From Rhizobium lentis (lineage in GTDB: Bacteria > Pseudomonadota > Alphaproteobacteria > Rhizobiales > Rhizobiaceae), in NCBI RefSeq assembly GCF_017352135.1, contig NZ_CP071457.1:261899-325898 (forward strand): a stretch of DNA of 64,000 bases, given 5' to 3'. Shown here piece after piece: positions 16,967 through 25,932 of this stretch. The notes beneath the pieces are model-generated. The model saw nothing but the letters and a program-made list of their open reading frames with translations, was not told the origin of the DNA and did not search any database. The stretch's first letter is position 1; each line of letters opens with the position of its first letter. A program made the translations under genes and the position numbers.

Positions 16967-17847
16967 ACCAGCCTCACCCGAATGGGCCGAAGCCGGCACG
17001 GATCACGGCGGGACGCATCGGCCTTTATACCTTCCTGGTCGGCGCTGCGCTTTTCTTTCTTCTGCCGCTCTATACGATGGTCGTCACTTCACTGAAGTCG
17101 ATGGACGAAATACGGCTCGGGCAGATCTTTGCCCTGCCCGCCACGCTCGATTTCTCCGCCTGGGTGACCGCCTGGTCGGGCGCCTGCATGGGGACCGTCT
17201 GCGTCGGCATTCGTAGCGGCTTCTGGAACTCGGTGGCGATCACAGTTCCCTCGGTTGCGCTCTCGGTCTTCATCGGCGCCGTCAACGGCTATGCGCTGTC
17301 GCTCTGGCGGCCGCGTGGGGCAAATGCGCTGTTCGGCCTGCTCATGGCCGGTGGTCTGATCCCCTATCAGATCTTCCTCTATCCGATGGTTCGCGCCATG
17401 GCGAATATCGGTCTCTATAATTCGCTCGCCGGCATCATTCTCGTCCATGTCATCTTCGGCCTGCCGCTGGTGACGCTGCTCTTCCGCAACTATTTCGTCA
17501 GCGTGCCGGAGGAGCTCTGCAAGGCCGCGCGCGTCGACGGCGCCGGCTTCTGGCGCATCTTCTTCGAGATCATGCTGCCGATCGCCGTGCCGATGGTCGT
17601 CGTGGTCTCCATGCTGCAGTTCACCGGTATCTGGAACGACTTCCTGCTCGGCCTCGTCTTCGCCGGGCGCGATAACCTGCCGATGACCGTGCAGCTCAAC
17701 AATATCGTCAACACTACGATGGGCGAGCGCACCTACAACGTGAACATGGCGGCGACGATTCTGACCGCCATCGTCCCGCTCGCCATCTATTTCCTGTCCG
17801 GCCGCTGGTTCGTGCGCGGCATCGCGGCCGGCGCAGTCAAGGGGTAA
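16963..17847 (+). CDS. Sugar ABC transporter permease (MalG/UgpE type)
   Basis: The 294-residue permease is the second membrane subunit of the importer. It has six predicted hydrophobic segments, starting FLVGAALFFLLPLYTMVVTS, and the EAA loop ELCKAARVDGAGFWRIFFEI. The ATG overlaps the stop of the first permease and the ATPase gene follows 7 nt after its stop. Length and motif spacing are normal for the MalG group. Confidence 0.93.
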   Translation: MNQPHPNGPKPARITAGRIGLYTFLVGAALFFLLPLYTMVVTSLKSMDEIRLGQIFALPATLDFSAWVTAWSGACMGTVCVGIRSGFWNSVAITVPSVALSVFIGAVNGYALSLWRPRGANALFGLLMAGGLIPYQIFLYPMVRAMANIGLYNSLAGIILVHVIFGLPLVTLLFRNYFVSVPEELCKAARVDGAGFWRIFFEIMLPIAVPMVVVVSMLQFTGIWNDFLLGLVFAGRDNLPMTVQLNNIVNTTMGERTYNVNMAATILTAIVPLAIYFLSGRWFVRGIAAGAVKG

Positions 17848-17854
17848 AGCTTCC

Positions 17855-18937
17855 ATGCAATCCGCCGTCTCCGTAAAGGATCTGAAGATCGCCTACGGCC
17901 ACCATACGGTGATCGAGAAGATGTCGATCGATATCGCACCGCGCGAATTCCTGGTGCTGCTCGGCCCTTCCGGCTGCGGCAAGTCCACGCTGTTGAACGC
18001 CATTGCCGGCCTTCAGGACATGACATCAGGCGAGGTCTGGATTTCGGGCAGGAACGTCAGCTGGGAGGAGCCGAAGGACCGCGGCATCGGCATGGTCTTC
18101 CAGTCCTACGCCCTCTACCCGCGTATGTCGGTCCGCAAGAACCTCTCCTTCGGACTTCGTGTCGCCGGCCTGCCGAAGGCCGAGATCGAGGCGCGCGTCG
18201 CCCGCACCGCCGCCCTTCTCCATCTCGACACGCTGCTCGACCGGCGACCGGCTGAGCTGTCCGGCGGCCAGCGCCAGCGTGTCGCCATCGGCCGGGCGCT
18301 GGTGCGCGAAGTGGACGTCTTCCTCTTCGACGAACCGCTGTCGAACCTCGACGCCAAGCTGCGCAACGAATTGCGTGTCGAGATCAAGAAGCTGCACCAG
18401 CACCTCGGCAACACGATGATCTACGTGACCCATGATCAGGTCGAGGCGCTCACACTGGCCGATCGCATCGCCATCATGCGCGAAGGCGTCATCCAACAGC
18501 TTGCCTCTCCGGCCGAGATCTACCGCCGCCCGGCCAATCTCTTCGTTGCCGGCTTCATCGGCGCTCCGGCGATGAATTTCGTCGAAGGCCGGATCGAGCG
18601 CGGCGGCGGGTCGCCGGTCTTCCGGAGCAAAGGGCTGGCCGTCGATCTCTCCGGCTACGCTTTCGGGACAGCCGCGGTCGAAGGACCTGCTACATTAGGC
18701 TTCCGCCCCGAGCATCTTGTGCTCAATGGGGTCGCCGGCGGGCTGCCCACCATTCCCGGCCGGGTTTCCGTCGTCGAGCCGATGGGTTCGGATGCCGTCG
18801 TCTGGTTCGACTGGGCGGACCAGAGCCTCTCGCTCCGGCTGATGGGCGACGTCAGCCTCGAGCCCGGCGACTCGGTCGCGCCCGGTCTTGATATCGCCAA
18901 AGTCTCCCTCTTCGGCGCCGATGGATCGCGGCTGTGA
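17855..18937 (+). CDS. Sugar ABC transporter ATP-binding protein (UgpC/MalK type)
   Basis: The 360-residue ATPase has Walker [11 protein letters not shown] (about 37-46), Q-loop MVFQSYALYP, signature LSGGQRQRVAIGRAL, Walker B VDVFLFDEPLSNLDAK and the switch His in VTHDQVEAL. A C-terminal MalK-like regulatory/TOBE region (about 240-355) follows. It energises the importer formed with the three preceding genes. The extended C terminus marks it as a CUT1 sugar ATPase, not an amino acid type. Confidence 0.94.
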   Translation: MQSAVSVKDLKIAYGHHTVIEKMSIDIAPREFLVLLGPSGCGKSTLLNAIAGLQDMTSGEVWISGRNVSWEEPKDRGIGMVFQSYALYPRMSVRKNLSFGLRVAGLPKAEIEARVARTAALLHLDTLLDRRPAELSGGQRQRVAIGRALVREVDVFLFDEPLSNLDAKLRNELRVEIKKLHQHLGNTMIYVTHDQVEALTLADRIAIMREGVIQQLASPAEIYRRPANLFVAGFIGAPAMNFVEGRIERGGGSPVFRSKGLAVDLSGYAFGTAAVEGPATLGFRPEHLVLNGVAGGLPTIPGRVSVVEPMGSDAVVWFDWADQSLSLRLMGDVSLEPGDSVAPGLDIAKVSLFGADGSRL

Positions 18938-19021
18938 CGCACTATCCCTTTATTCTCCCGCAATTACGGACGCGCGTCGCGTCGTCTTGAGCAATCGCTC
19001 CAGGACAGGATTTGGAAAGAC

Positions 19022-20674
19022 ATGTCTGAAATCATTTATGATGCGCTGGTGATCGGCTCCGGTGCCGCGGGTTCCTTCGCGGTCAAAGAACTGACGGCAC
19101 AGGGGCTGTCGGTGCTGCTGCTTGAGGCAGGCCCCGCCGTCGGGTCGAAAGATTTCGACCCGGCGCTCAAGAAAGCGCCGGCCAGTAGCATCAATATCTG
19201 GGAGCGTGCACGAGCCACCATCAAGGGCCAGCCGATCCAGGCGCGGGCCGCCTTTTTTACCGAACGCTTCAGCCACTTCTTCGTCAACGATCGCAAGAAC
19301 CCCTATACGACGCCGAAAGGGGAACCCTTCCTCTGGATTCGCGGCCGCCAGGGAGGCGGGCGACTCCACAGTTTCGGCCGCGTGCTGCTGCGCTGGACCG
19401 ACGACGATTTCAAGATCCGGTCGCGCACCGGAAAGGGCGTCGACTGGCCGGTCTCCTATGACGAGCTCACGCCCTTCTATGACGAAGTGGAGGCTTATCT
19501 CGGGCTCTACGGCAATAAGGACGATGTGCAGACCTTGCCGGACGGCATCTATGCGAAGCCGGCAAGCCTGACGCCCGCAGAACAGATTTTCAAGCAGGCA
19601 GTGGAAAGCCGCTGGCCTCAAAGGCATGTCGTCTCCTGGCGCTATATCGCGCCGGACGCCGAACGCACGCCGCGGCCGCTACGGGAGGCAAAGGCGAGCG
19701 GGCGGCTGACGGTGCGCTACGACGCCATCGTGCGCCGCATCACCACCGACGAAAAGACCGGCCGCGCCATCGGCGCGGAATTCATCGATCGCAACACTGG
19801 GAAGGTTTCGACTGCCCGCGCCGCGACGGTCGTGCTCTCCGCCTCGCCGATCGAGAGCGTGCGACTGCTGCTGAATTCGGCCTCGGCAAGACATCCGGGG
19901 GGGCTCGGAAACAGCTCGGGCGCGCTCGGACGGTATTTCATGGATCAGCTTCCGTGCCTCGCCTTCGGTTCCTTTTCCAAGGCGAAGGGTTGGGCCATTG
20001 ACCATTCCGCTCCTGTCGATCCCTTCTACAACCCGTCGGGTGGCATCTTCATCCCCCGCTTTGGCGAGGGTGACGCCGCCCGCGGCGATTTCGACTATCA
20101 GGGCAGCGTCGGCAGGGCACCGGTTTCAGAGGAGACCGCTGCACGTCTCGCCTTCTTCGGCTTCGGCCGCATGCTGCCCTATGCCGACAACCGCATCACT
20201 CTCGACGTCAAGCGAAAGGATGCCTGGAACATTCCGGTACCGCACATTCGCTGCGTCATGCAGGAGGAGGAACAGCGGCTGCTTCGCCGGCAGGAGGAAA
20301 CGTTGATCGCCATGATCAGGGAGGTCGGCGGCGACCTGGAATTCATCGGCTCTCCCGCGGGCCTCAAGGAGATGGGCAGGGGCGCCTTTCCCGACGCCGA
20401 TGCCTTTAGCCGCTTCATGTTCCGCAAATGGTTCCGCAAGACCATGTGCATGGGCGCTGCAATCCATGAAACCGGCGGCGCGCGCATGGGCGAAAGCCGG
20501 GAAGCTTCCGTGCTCAATTGCTACAACCAGCTCTGGGATGCCCCGAACGTCATCGTTACCGACGCCAGCGCTTTCCCGGGCAGCGGCATCGCGGGTACGA
20601 CGCTCACCGTCATGGCGCTGACGATCCGCGCCTGCCGCAATCTTGTCGACGGCTATCGGAAGGGACTGATCTAG
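19022..20674 (+). CDS. GMC-family FAD-dependent oxidoreductase
   Basis: The 550-residue protein belongs to the glucose-methanol-choline oxidoreductase family. The FAD-binding Rossmann motif is VIGSGAAGSFAVKEL near the N terminus, followed by LLLEAGPAVGS. The C-terminal GMC signature includes HETGGARMG and NVIVTDASAFPGSGIAGTTLTV with the active-site region. No signal peptide is seen. It lies 84 nt after the ABC ATPase gene and probably belongs to the same LacI-controlled operon. Family members of this size in similar loci oxidise glycosides at C3 (glucoside 3-dehydrogenase large subunit); that role is inferred from the isomerase and importer beside it. No small subunit or cytochrome partner is visible. 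Confidence 0.88.
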   Translation: MSEIIYDALVIGSGAAGSFAVKELTAQGLSVLLLEAGPAVGSKDFDPALKKAPASSINIWERARATIKGQPIQARAAFFTERFSHFFVNDRKNPYTTPKGEPFLWIRGRQGGGRLHSFGRVLLRWTDDDFKIRSRTGKGVDWPVSYDELTPFYDEVEAYLGLYGNKDDVQTLPDGIYAKPASLTPAEQIFKQAVESRWPQRHVVSWRYIAPDAERTPRPLREAKASGRLTVRYDAIVRRITTDEKTGRAIGAEFIDRNTGKVSTARAATVVLSASPIESVRLLLNSASARHPGGLGNSSGALGRYFMDQLPCLAFGSFSKAKGWAIDHSAPVDPFYNPSGGIFIPRFGEGDAARGDFDYQGSVGRAPVSEETAARLAFFGFGRMLPYADNRITLDVKRKDAWNIPVPHIRCVMQEEEQRLLRRQEETLIAMIREVGGDLEFIGSPAGLKEMGRGAFPDADAFSRFMFRKWFRKTMCMGAAIHETGGARMGESREASVLNCYNQLWDAPNVIVTDASAFPGSGIAGTTLTVMALTIRACRNLVDGYRKGLI

Positions 20675-20828
20675 ACACGGCTCCACTTCGGCGCGGGCGG
20701 CATCGAAAAGATCTCCGGCATGCGGAGTGACGGGAGCGGCGAACAAGTCGGCGAGCTTGGGGTTATCCAACCGTCACACTAACTTTGCAGTGACATGCTC
20801 CTGTCAACTGAGCAGGAAGGGAAAGCCC

Positions 20829-21743
20829 ATGTCTAAAACACATCAGGACCAGCTCAGCCGGATAAAGGCCGAAATCGCCGACAGCTTCGATGAGGAGCTG
20901 GAAATGCAGATGGAGGAAGATCGGCTGGACGATCTGGTCGTCGAAGGAATGACGGAACCGGCTGAGCAGACGCTCGACCGAAAGATCTATTTCCGCGAGC
21001 TGTTCCGGCTGCAGCATGAGCTGGTGCGGCTGCAGGATTGGGTTCAGTACAAGAAGCTGAAGGTCGTCGTGCTGTTCGAAGGCCGGGATTCGGCCGGCAA
21101 GGGCGGGGCGATCAAGCGCGTGACCCAAAGGCTCAACCCCCGCGTCTGCCGAACCGTGGCACTGCCCGCTCCGACCGAACGGGAACGCCATCAATGGTAT
21201 TTCCAGCGCTATGTTCCGCATCTTCCCACGGCCGGGGAGATCGTGCTCTTCGACCGCAGCTGGTACAACCGCGCCGGCGTCGAGCGCGTGATGGGATTCT
21301 GCACCCCTGACGAACTCGAGGAGTTCTTCCGCTCGGTACCCGAATTCGAACGGATGCTGGTCCGTTCCGGCATCGTGCTCATCAAGTACTGGTTCTCGAT
21401 CACCGACGAGGAACAGGAATTCCGCTTCAAGATGCGCATCCACGATCCGCTGAAGCAGTGGAAGCTTTCGCCAATGGACATGGAAAGCCGCATCCACTGG
21501 GAGGAGTATACCAAGGCGAAGGAAGAAATGCTGGCGCGCACGCACACCAAGGAAGCGCCCTGGTGGGTGGTGCAGGCCGTCGACAAGAAACGGGCGCGTC
21601 TGAACTGCATCGCCCATCTTCTTCACCAGATTCCTTATGAGGATGTTCCGAAGCCCGAGATTCAGCTGCCGGACCGTATTCGCCACGCCGATTACATCAG
21701 GGCGCCTGTTCCGCCTGAAATGCTCGTGCCGGAGCGCTATTGA
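20829..21743 (+). CDS. ppk2: Polyphosphate kinase 2 (PPK2 family)
   Basis: The 304-residue protein is a PPK2-type kinase, which transfers phosphate between polyphosphate and nucleotides. The P-loop region reads FEGRDSAGKGGAIKRVTQRL and the lid/Walker B region VLFDRSWYNRAGVERVMGFC, both strongly conserved in the family. Start MSKTHQDQ at 20829 is preferred because AGGAAGGGAAAG lies just upstream; the frame is open further back but without family similarity. It is a monocistronic gene, convergent with the aldo/keto reductase gene across a hairpin. Direction (GTP or ATP synthesis versus polyP formation) cannot be told by eye. Confidence 0.93.
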   Translation: MSKTHQDQLSRIKAEIADSFDEELEMQMEEDRLDDLVVEGMTEPAEQTLDRKIYFRELFRLQHELVRLQDWVQYKKLKVVVLFEGRDSAGKGGAIKRVTQRLNPRVCRTVALPAPTERERHQWYFQRYVPHLPTAGEIVLFDRSWYNRAGVERVMGFCTPDELEEFFRSVPEFERMLVRSGIVLIKYWFSITDEEQEFRFKMRIHDPLKQWKLSPMDMESRIHWEEYTKAKEEMLARTHTKEAPWWVVQAVDKKRARLNCIAHLLHQIPYEDVPKPEIQLPDRIRHADYIRAPVPPEMLVPERY

Positions 21744-21769
21744 AAGAATAGCCGCAACATCCGGCAAGA

Positions 21770-21802
21770 TCGCTACGCCGCGCGGGAAACCCGGCGTAGC
21801 GA
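21770..21802. terminator. Hairpin between convergent genes
   Basis: Perfect 11-bp inverted repeat (TCGCTACGCCG / CGGCGTAGCGA) with an 11-nt loop, located between the convergent ppk2 and aldo/keto reductase genes. It has no T tract on either side, so it is a possible bidirectional or Rho-assisted terminator. Confidence 0.5.
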
Positions 21803-21821
21803 CTGGAACCCCCGGCGGCTG

Positions 21822-22697
21822 TCAGGCGGCCTTATCGGTCATTCGGTTCAGCTCCTCGACAGCATTATCCGGCAGCAGCAAGCGGGCCGCGGCGAGATTC
21901 TCCCTGAGGTGACCGAGCGACGAGGTGCCTGGGATCAGCAGGATATTGGGTGCACGGCGCAACAGCCAGGCGAGCGCCACCTGCATCGGTGTGGCGCTGA
22001 GACGCGTGGCGACATTGCAGAGCGTGGACGACTGCAACGGCGTAAATCCGCCAAGGGGGAAGAATGGTACATAGGCGACGCCCTGACCGGCAAGTTCGTC
22101 GATCAGTTGGTCATCGTGCCGATGCGCCAGATTGTAGTGGTTCTGCACACAGACGATCTCGGTGATCCCGCGGCCTTCGGCGACCTGTTTCGATGTAGCA
22201 TTGCTTAAGCCTATGTGACGGATCAGGCCTTGCCGCTGGAGATCAGCGAGAACCGCCAGGGGTCCTTCTATCGAGCCCTCGGCCGGCCTATGCAGGTCAA
22301 ATGCGATCCGGAGGTTAACGACATCAAGCACGTCTAAGCCGAGGTTGCGCAGATTGTCGTGCACCGCTTGCGTCAGTTCCTCGCGGGAGAAGGCCGGAAT
22401 CCAGGACCCGTCCGCGCCGCGCCGCGCGCCGACCTTGGTGACGATGACGAGATCGTCGCGATAGGGATGGAGCGCTTCACGGATGATCCGGTTGGTCACG
22501 TGCGGCCCGTAGAAATCGCTGGTATCGATATGGTTCACACCGCTTCCGACCGCCTCGCGCAGCACCGCCAGGGCGGCGCCATGATCGCTCGGCGGGCCGA
22601 ACACGCCTGGCCCGGCGAGTTGCATGGCGCCATAGCCGAGCCGCCTCACCCTGCGGTCGCCGAGATTGAATGTGCCGGACTGATCGATAACGGACAT
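21822..22697 (-). CDS. Aldo/keto reductase
   Basis: The 291-residue protein is an NADPH-dependent aldo/keto reductase. It has RRLGYGAMQLAGPGVFG near the start, the catalytic-Asp/Tyr segment GVNHIDTSDFYGPHVTN, Lys in VIVTKVGARR, and VQNHYNLAHR. Start MSVIDQSGTF at 22697 is chosen because GAAAGGAGCG precedes it; the longer frame runs into the divergent LysR gene. It is transcribed divergently from that LysR gene, which is its likely regulator. Substrate unknown. Confidence 0.92.
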   Translation of the reverse strand: MSVIDQSGTFNLGDRRVRRLGYGAMQLAGPGVFGPPSDHGAALAVLREAVGSGVNHIDTSDFYGPHVTNRIIREALHPYRDDLVIVTKVGARRGADGSWIPAFSREELTQAVHDNLRNLGLDVLDVVNLRIAFDLHRPAEGSIEGPLAVLADLQRQGLIRHIGLSNATSKQVAEGRGITEIVCVQNHYNLAHRHDDQLIDELAGQGVAYVPFFPLGGFTPLQSSTLCNVATRLSATPMQVALAWLLRRAPNILLIPGTSSLGHLRENLAAARLLLPDNAVEELNRMTDKAA

Positions 22698-22794
22698 GAT
22701 CGCGCTCCTTTCAAGAGATGAACCCAAGATTACGCCTTGGCGATGCGTGTGATAATTGGGTACAATGCGCACGGGCCGTGCGGAGTGGCGAACA

Positions 22795-23706
22795 GTGAAA
22801 GCAGACCTGGGTGATTTGAACGCCTTTGTCGCCGTGGCGCGGGCCGGTGGTTTTCGCGAGGCGGCGCGTGTCAGCGGCAGCAGCGCCTCGTTCTTGAGCG
22901 AGGCAGTGCGTCGTCTGGAGGCTGAACTTGATGTCAGGCTCTTAAACCGCACGACGCGCAGCGTCGTTACGACCGAAGCGGGCCAGGGGCTGCTGGAGCG
23001 ACTTGGCCCTGCTTTGACGGAGGTGGAGGCTGCGCTCGACGTTGTCAACCGTTTCCGCGACACGCCGGCCGGTTCGCTTCGGCTCAATGTGCCGGTCAGC
23101 GCGGCGCGGTTGGTGCTGCCCGCCCTGGTTCCGCCATTCCTCGCCGCCTATCCAGACATCCGCCTGGAGATCGTCGCCGAGGAGAGCTTTGTCGACGTGC
23201 TGGCTGCCGGGTGCGATGCCGGCATCCGGTATGACGAACGGCTGGAGCAGGATATGATCGCGATCCCGATCGGTCCGCGCCATCAGCGCTTTGCCACCGC
23301 GGCATCGCCTGCTTATCTCGACCGCCACGGGCGGCCGCAGCATCCGAGTGAACTCCTCGGCCATGCCTGCTTGCTGGGCCGTTTTGCCAGCGGTGCGCTG
23401 ACGAGCCCATGGGAATATGAGCGAGATGGCGAGGTGGTGCGGGTCGAACCGACCGGCCCATTGATCGTCAGGGTCGGCGGGGCGACGGATCTTTCCGTCG
23501 ACGCAGCGATTGCGGGCACAGGGATCATCTGCGTTTTCGAAGACTGGCTGCGCCCGCATTTCGACAGCGGCGCCCTCGAGCCCATCCTGGAGCCGTGGTG
23601 GCAGCGCTTTTCCGGGCCGTTCCTCTATTATCCCGGCCGGCGTCTGGTGCCCGCGCCGCTCAGGGCCTTCATCGATTTCGTCAAGTCATCGGCCAACCGG
23701 GCTTGA
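22795..23706 (+). CDS. LysR-family transcriptional regulator
   Basis: This LysR-type regulator, 303 residues from the GTG at 22795, begins (M)KADLGDLNAFVAVARAGGF, the conserved start of the family, with GGAG 8 nt before the GTG. ATG codons at 22756 and 22764 are open alternatives that would add 10-13 residues without family similarity. The HTH region includes FLSEAVRRLEAELDVRLLNR. It is divergent from the aldo/keto reductase gene and probably controls it. This AaeR/DsdC-unlike subgroup is common next to reductases in Proteobacteria. Confidence 0.9.
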   Translation: MKADLGDLNAFVAVARAGGFREAARVSGSSASFLSEAVRRLEAELDVRLLNRTTRSVVTTEAGQGLLERLGPALTEVEAALDVVNRFRDTPAGSLRLNVPVSAARLVLPALVPPFLAAYPDIRLEIVAEESFVDVLAAGCDAGIRYDERLEQDMIAIPIGPRHQRFATAASPAYLDRHGRPQHPSELLGHACLLGRFASGALTSPWEYERDGEVVRVEPTGPLIVRVGGATDLSVDAAIAGTGIICVFEDWLRPHFDSGALEPILEPWWQRFSGPFLYYPGRRLVPAPLRAFIDFVKSSANRA

Positions 23707-23753
23707 TATCCTTGGCGGGCGGCAGTCATCAATCTTCGTTGAGCGCCTATTGG

Positions 23754-24233
23754 TCAGAGCCTGACCTCGGCATTGTCGCCCATATCCGGTTTGCTGTTTG
23801 TGACCGCGGCGGCCGCCATTTTGATATAGCTGATGATGGTGCCGGGGCTGTCCCAATATTCAGCCGAAGACGGGGTAACCTTGAGAATGCGGATGGAGGG
23901 ATCGTCGGGATTGTCCCACCATGCCTTTGCCGGCGTTGCCCACAATTCACGGATCTTCCCGCGATCGTTCTGCACCTCGGCCGTTCCCGACACGGAAACA
24001 TATTTCTGCGCCTTGGTGTCGGCAAAGGCCAGGCAGACGTTTGGCCAGCGGGCGACCTCGTCGTCCTTGTGGCTGCCGAGATCGGTCAGAAAATAGACCG
24101 CGTTTTCAAGTTGCGCGCTATAGGCGGACATCGGCCGGGAGCGCAGGTCATCGCCGTTGCGGGTCGTCAACATGCAGAAGCCTATTCTGTCGATTAACTC
24201 CCATACCCGTGTCGCATCATCCTGCTCGGCCAT
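23754..24233 (-). CDS. Pyridoxamine 5'-phosphate oxidase-like (general stress protein 26 family)
   Basis: This 159-residue protein has a flavin-binding split-barrel fold. It reads IDRIGFCMLTTRNGDDLRSR, MSAYSAQLENAVYFLTDLGS and VCLAFADTKAQKYVSVSGTA, matching COG3871 (general stress protein 26) proteins that bind FMN, FAD or F420-like cofactors. Length is normal (about 150-165). The gene lies 62 nt downstream of the alkB-like gene in the same direction. Function in stress tolerance is known only in outline for this family. Confidence 0.88.
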   Translation of the reverse strand: MAEQDDATRVWELIDRIGFCMLTTRNGDDLRSRPMSAYSAQLENAVYFLTDLGSHKDDEVARWPNVCLAFADTKAQKYVSVSGTAEVQNDRGKIRELWATPAKAWWDNPDDPSIRILKVTPSSAEYWDSPGTIISYIKMAAAAVTNSKPDMGDNAEVRL

Positions 24234-24295
24234 CTTTCATCTCCATTTGTGCGAGAGACAGAGTAACCATCTGCTGGAGCCGATGTTCCCGCGGT

Positions 24296-24874
24296 TTACC
24301 CGGCCAATTCCCGGAAGGTGATCGAATAACGCAATCGATCGACAGGTGGGATGGAATGCTCCCAGAGCGTTCTCGAGGCGCCGGCCATGAGATAGACGGA
24401 GCCGGGTTCAAGCACGAGCGATCGCCGTTGCCATTTGTCGCCGTTCCGGCGCCTCAGCCTGAAGGTGCAGGACGAAAGCAGGGAGATGCCGACGACCCGC
24501 CCGAACACGGCTTTATCCTTGTGCCAGCCGATCGGCGCGCCGGGTGCGTATTCCGTCACGAGAGCTTGTTCGAGCGCCTCCGGCAGCATATCCGAGAAGC
24601 GTGCTGCGACCTCGCGAATGGGGAGCAGCAAAGACGGTATTACCTCTGCTTTTTTGATGCGCTGACTGTCGAAGTCGTATTTCCAGCCGAAGGAGACCGT
24701 CCTGCGTTTGCCTTCGAACCCGTGGAAGTCGAAGGCTTTGAACGGCAGGGCCGGTATCGCTTCGAGAAGAGAGCGCTGCAGATCGACGGGCACAATATCC
24801 TCGGAATATCGGAAACCCTCAGGAAAGCCGTCGTCGGACGCGCCAAAGAGGTCCTTTTGTGCCGTCATGGTCAA
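24296..24874 (-). CDS. alkB: AlkB-family Fe(II)/2-oxoglutarate-dependent dioxygenase
   Basis: The 192-residue protein is an AlkB-like dioxygenase that could reverse alkylation damage in nucleic acids. The metal triad is seen in IGWHKDKAVFG (His and Asp) and LWEHSIPPV (His), followed by DRLRYSITFR with the two arginines that bind 2-oxoglutarate. Length is shorter than E. coli AlkB (216), as in the rhizobial group. The N terminus TAQKDLFGASDDGFPEGFRY is typical of that group. It is followed by the stress-protein-like gene. Confidence 0.93.
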   Translation of the reverse strand: MTMTAQKDLFGASDDGFPEGFRYSEDIVPVDLQRSLLEAIPALPFKAFDFHGFEGKRRTVSFGWKYDFDSQRIKKAEVIPSLLLPIREVAARFSDMLPEALEQALVTEYAPGAPIGWHKDKAVFGRVVGISLLSSCTFRLRRRNGDKWQRRSLVLEPGSVYLMAGASRTLWEHSIPPVDRLRYSITFRELAG

Positions 24875-24884
24875 CGCTCGTTCC

Positions 24885-25079
24885 TCAATGCACGCTGGGG
24901 GTTTCCATGACCATCGCGAAATCTTCTGCGACCAATTCGCTGACTGCTATGAGGATTTCCTCTCGCGAAAAGCCCGACGTCAGTGCCCGCTGAATCAGAT
25001 CCTGCAAATCCGGCTCAACGACATCGCGGCAATCCTCGAGGCGTTCTTCCGAAACGGTGAGGCTGGTCAATTCGTCCAT
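24885..25079 (-). CDS. Small hypothetical protein
   Basis: This 64-residue, acidic protein (MDELTSLTVSEERLEDCRDV) has no membrane segment; it looks helical, with SREEILIAVSELVAEDF. It lies 10 nt upstream of the alkB gene in the same direction, so they may be co-transcribed, and an AGGATAG-like ribosome binding site precedes the ATG. I do not recognise the family. Confidence 0.6.
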   Translation of the reverse strand: MDELTSLTVSEERLEDCRDVVEPDLQDLIQRALTSGFSREEILIAVSELVAEDFAMVMETPSVH

Positions 25080-25125
25080 TGTCTATCCTTTCGAGAAATG
25101 TAATCGCTGAGACCGGGGCAGAATC

Positions 25126-25353
25126 CTAACGCGCCGCCGTGCGCCCGACCAGCAGCCCTTCGCGCTGCATCTTCTTGCGGGCAGCCTTTCGCTGCCGGCT
25201 GATCGCCTGCGCCTTTTCCCGGACGCGGCGTTCGGACGGTTTCTCATAGGCGCGCCGTTCCTTCATTTCGCGGAACAGCCCTTCGCGCTGCATTTTCTTC
25301 TTCAAGGCCCTAAGGGCCTGATCGACATTGTTGTCTCTGACGAGTACCTGCAT
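25126..25353 (-). CDS. rpsU: 30S ribosomal protein S21
   Basis: This 75-residue, very basic protein begins [20 protein letters not shown] and continues [20 protein letters not shown], the S21 signature. The C-terminal part repeats the motif (KKMQREGLL), an extension common in alphaproteobacterial S21. It binds the 30S subunit near the anti-Shine-Dalgarno region and helps initiation. It is the only ribosomal protein gene in the window; its position on a repABC replicon suggests either a duplicate copy or a chromid. Confidence 0.95.
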   Translation of the reverse strand: MQVLVRDNNVDQALRALKKKMQREGLFREMKERRAYEKPSERRVREKAQAISRQRKAARKKMQREGLLVGRTAAR

Positions 25354-25932
25354 GTCATGTCTCCTTGTTGGGGGTGGCGGTGGGAAATGCTACAGGTTTC
25401 CAGCAGTCTGGCGGCGCATGCTGTCCTCGCGCCGGCTGGCGGCCTGCCACGGCAATCGCAGCCGCTGTGTTTCGTCGTTCAAAAGAACCTCTGCCGACCG
25501 CCGCCGGAATCTTCGTATATTGCGGGATTGGCCATAGCGCGTCGGCTGGCGCACGCCGCGATCCTTTGCGGTCTTTGACAAATCGGCACTGCTGGAGTGT
25601 CCGACGGGATCGGGGGTCGGCTCTAAAATAGGTGCCGGTGTGGGGAATTGCAATGGTGTGCAGGCACCATAAGCAGTGCCAGAAAAGCGCCACGGTAACG
25701 TAGCCGCCGCAGAGGTTCTTTCAAGTTTACCGCGTGTAAATTGGATTCAAATTGCTTCAAATTTGATTAAAGCGGAGAGCGTATTAGTCGCTTTAGAAGT
25801 CACGACACACGTTATGGGTGAATGTTAACCTTACGTTAAATACCCCATTGACTTGTAGTATTAATAAGTTGTTAAAGGAGCGGCTCACTAAGGTCAAATT
25901 GACCCGATGAAAAACAATTTTAGGAGAAACTA
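25354..25932. other. 579-bp intergenic region between rpsU and the adhesin gene
   Basis: No convincing gene. The left part (25354-25700) is the leader of rpsU. The right part is AT-rich for this replicon and is the likely promoter region of the adhesin gene. It holds an inverted repeat TTAAC-N5-GTTAA at 25825-25839, repeated TTCAAATT motifs near 25748-25770, and a TTGACT (25848) with 17-nt spacing to GTTAAA (25871) that could be a weak sigma-70 promoter. AGGAGAAAC precedes the adhesin ATG. Confidence 0.5.

Noticed and set aside
25355..25693. 112-codon minus-strand open frame ahead of rpsU
   Set aside because: Odd residue mix (many Arg, Trp, His), no ribosome binding site, no hydrophobic or domain pattern.
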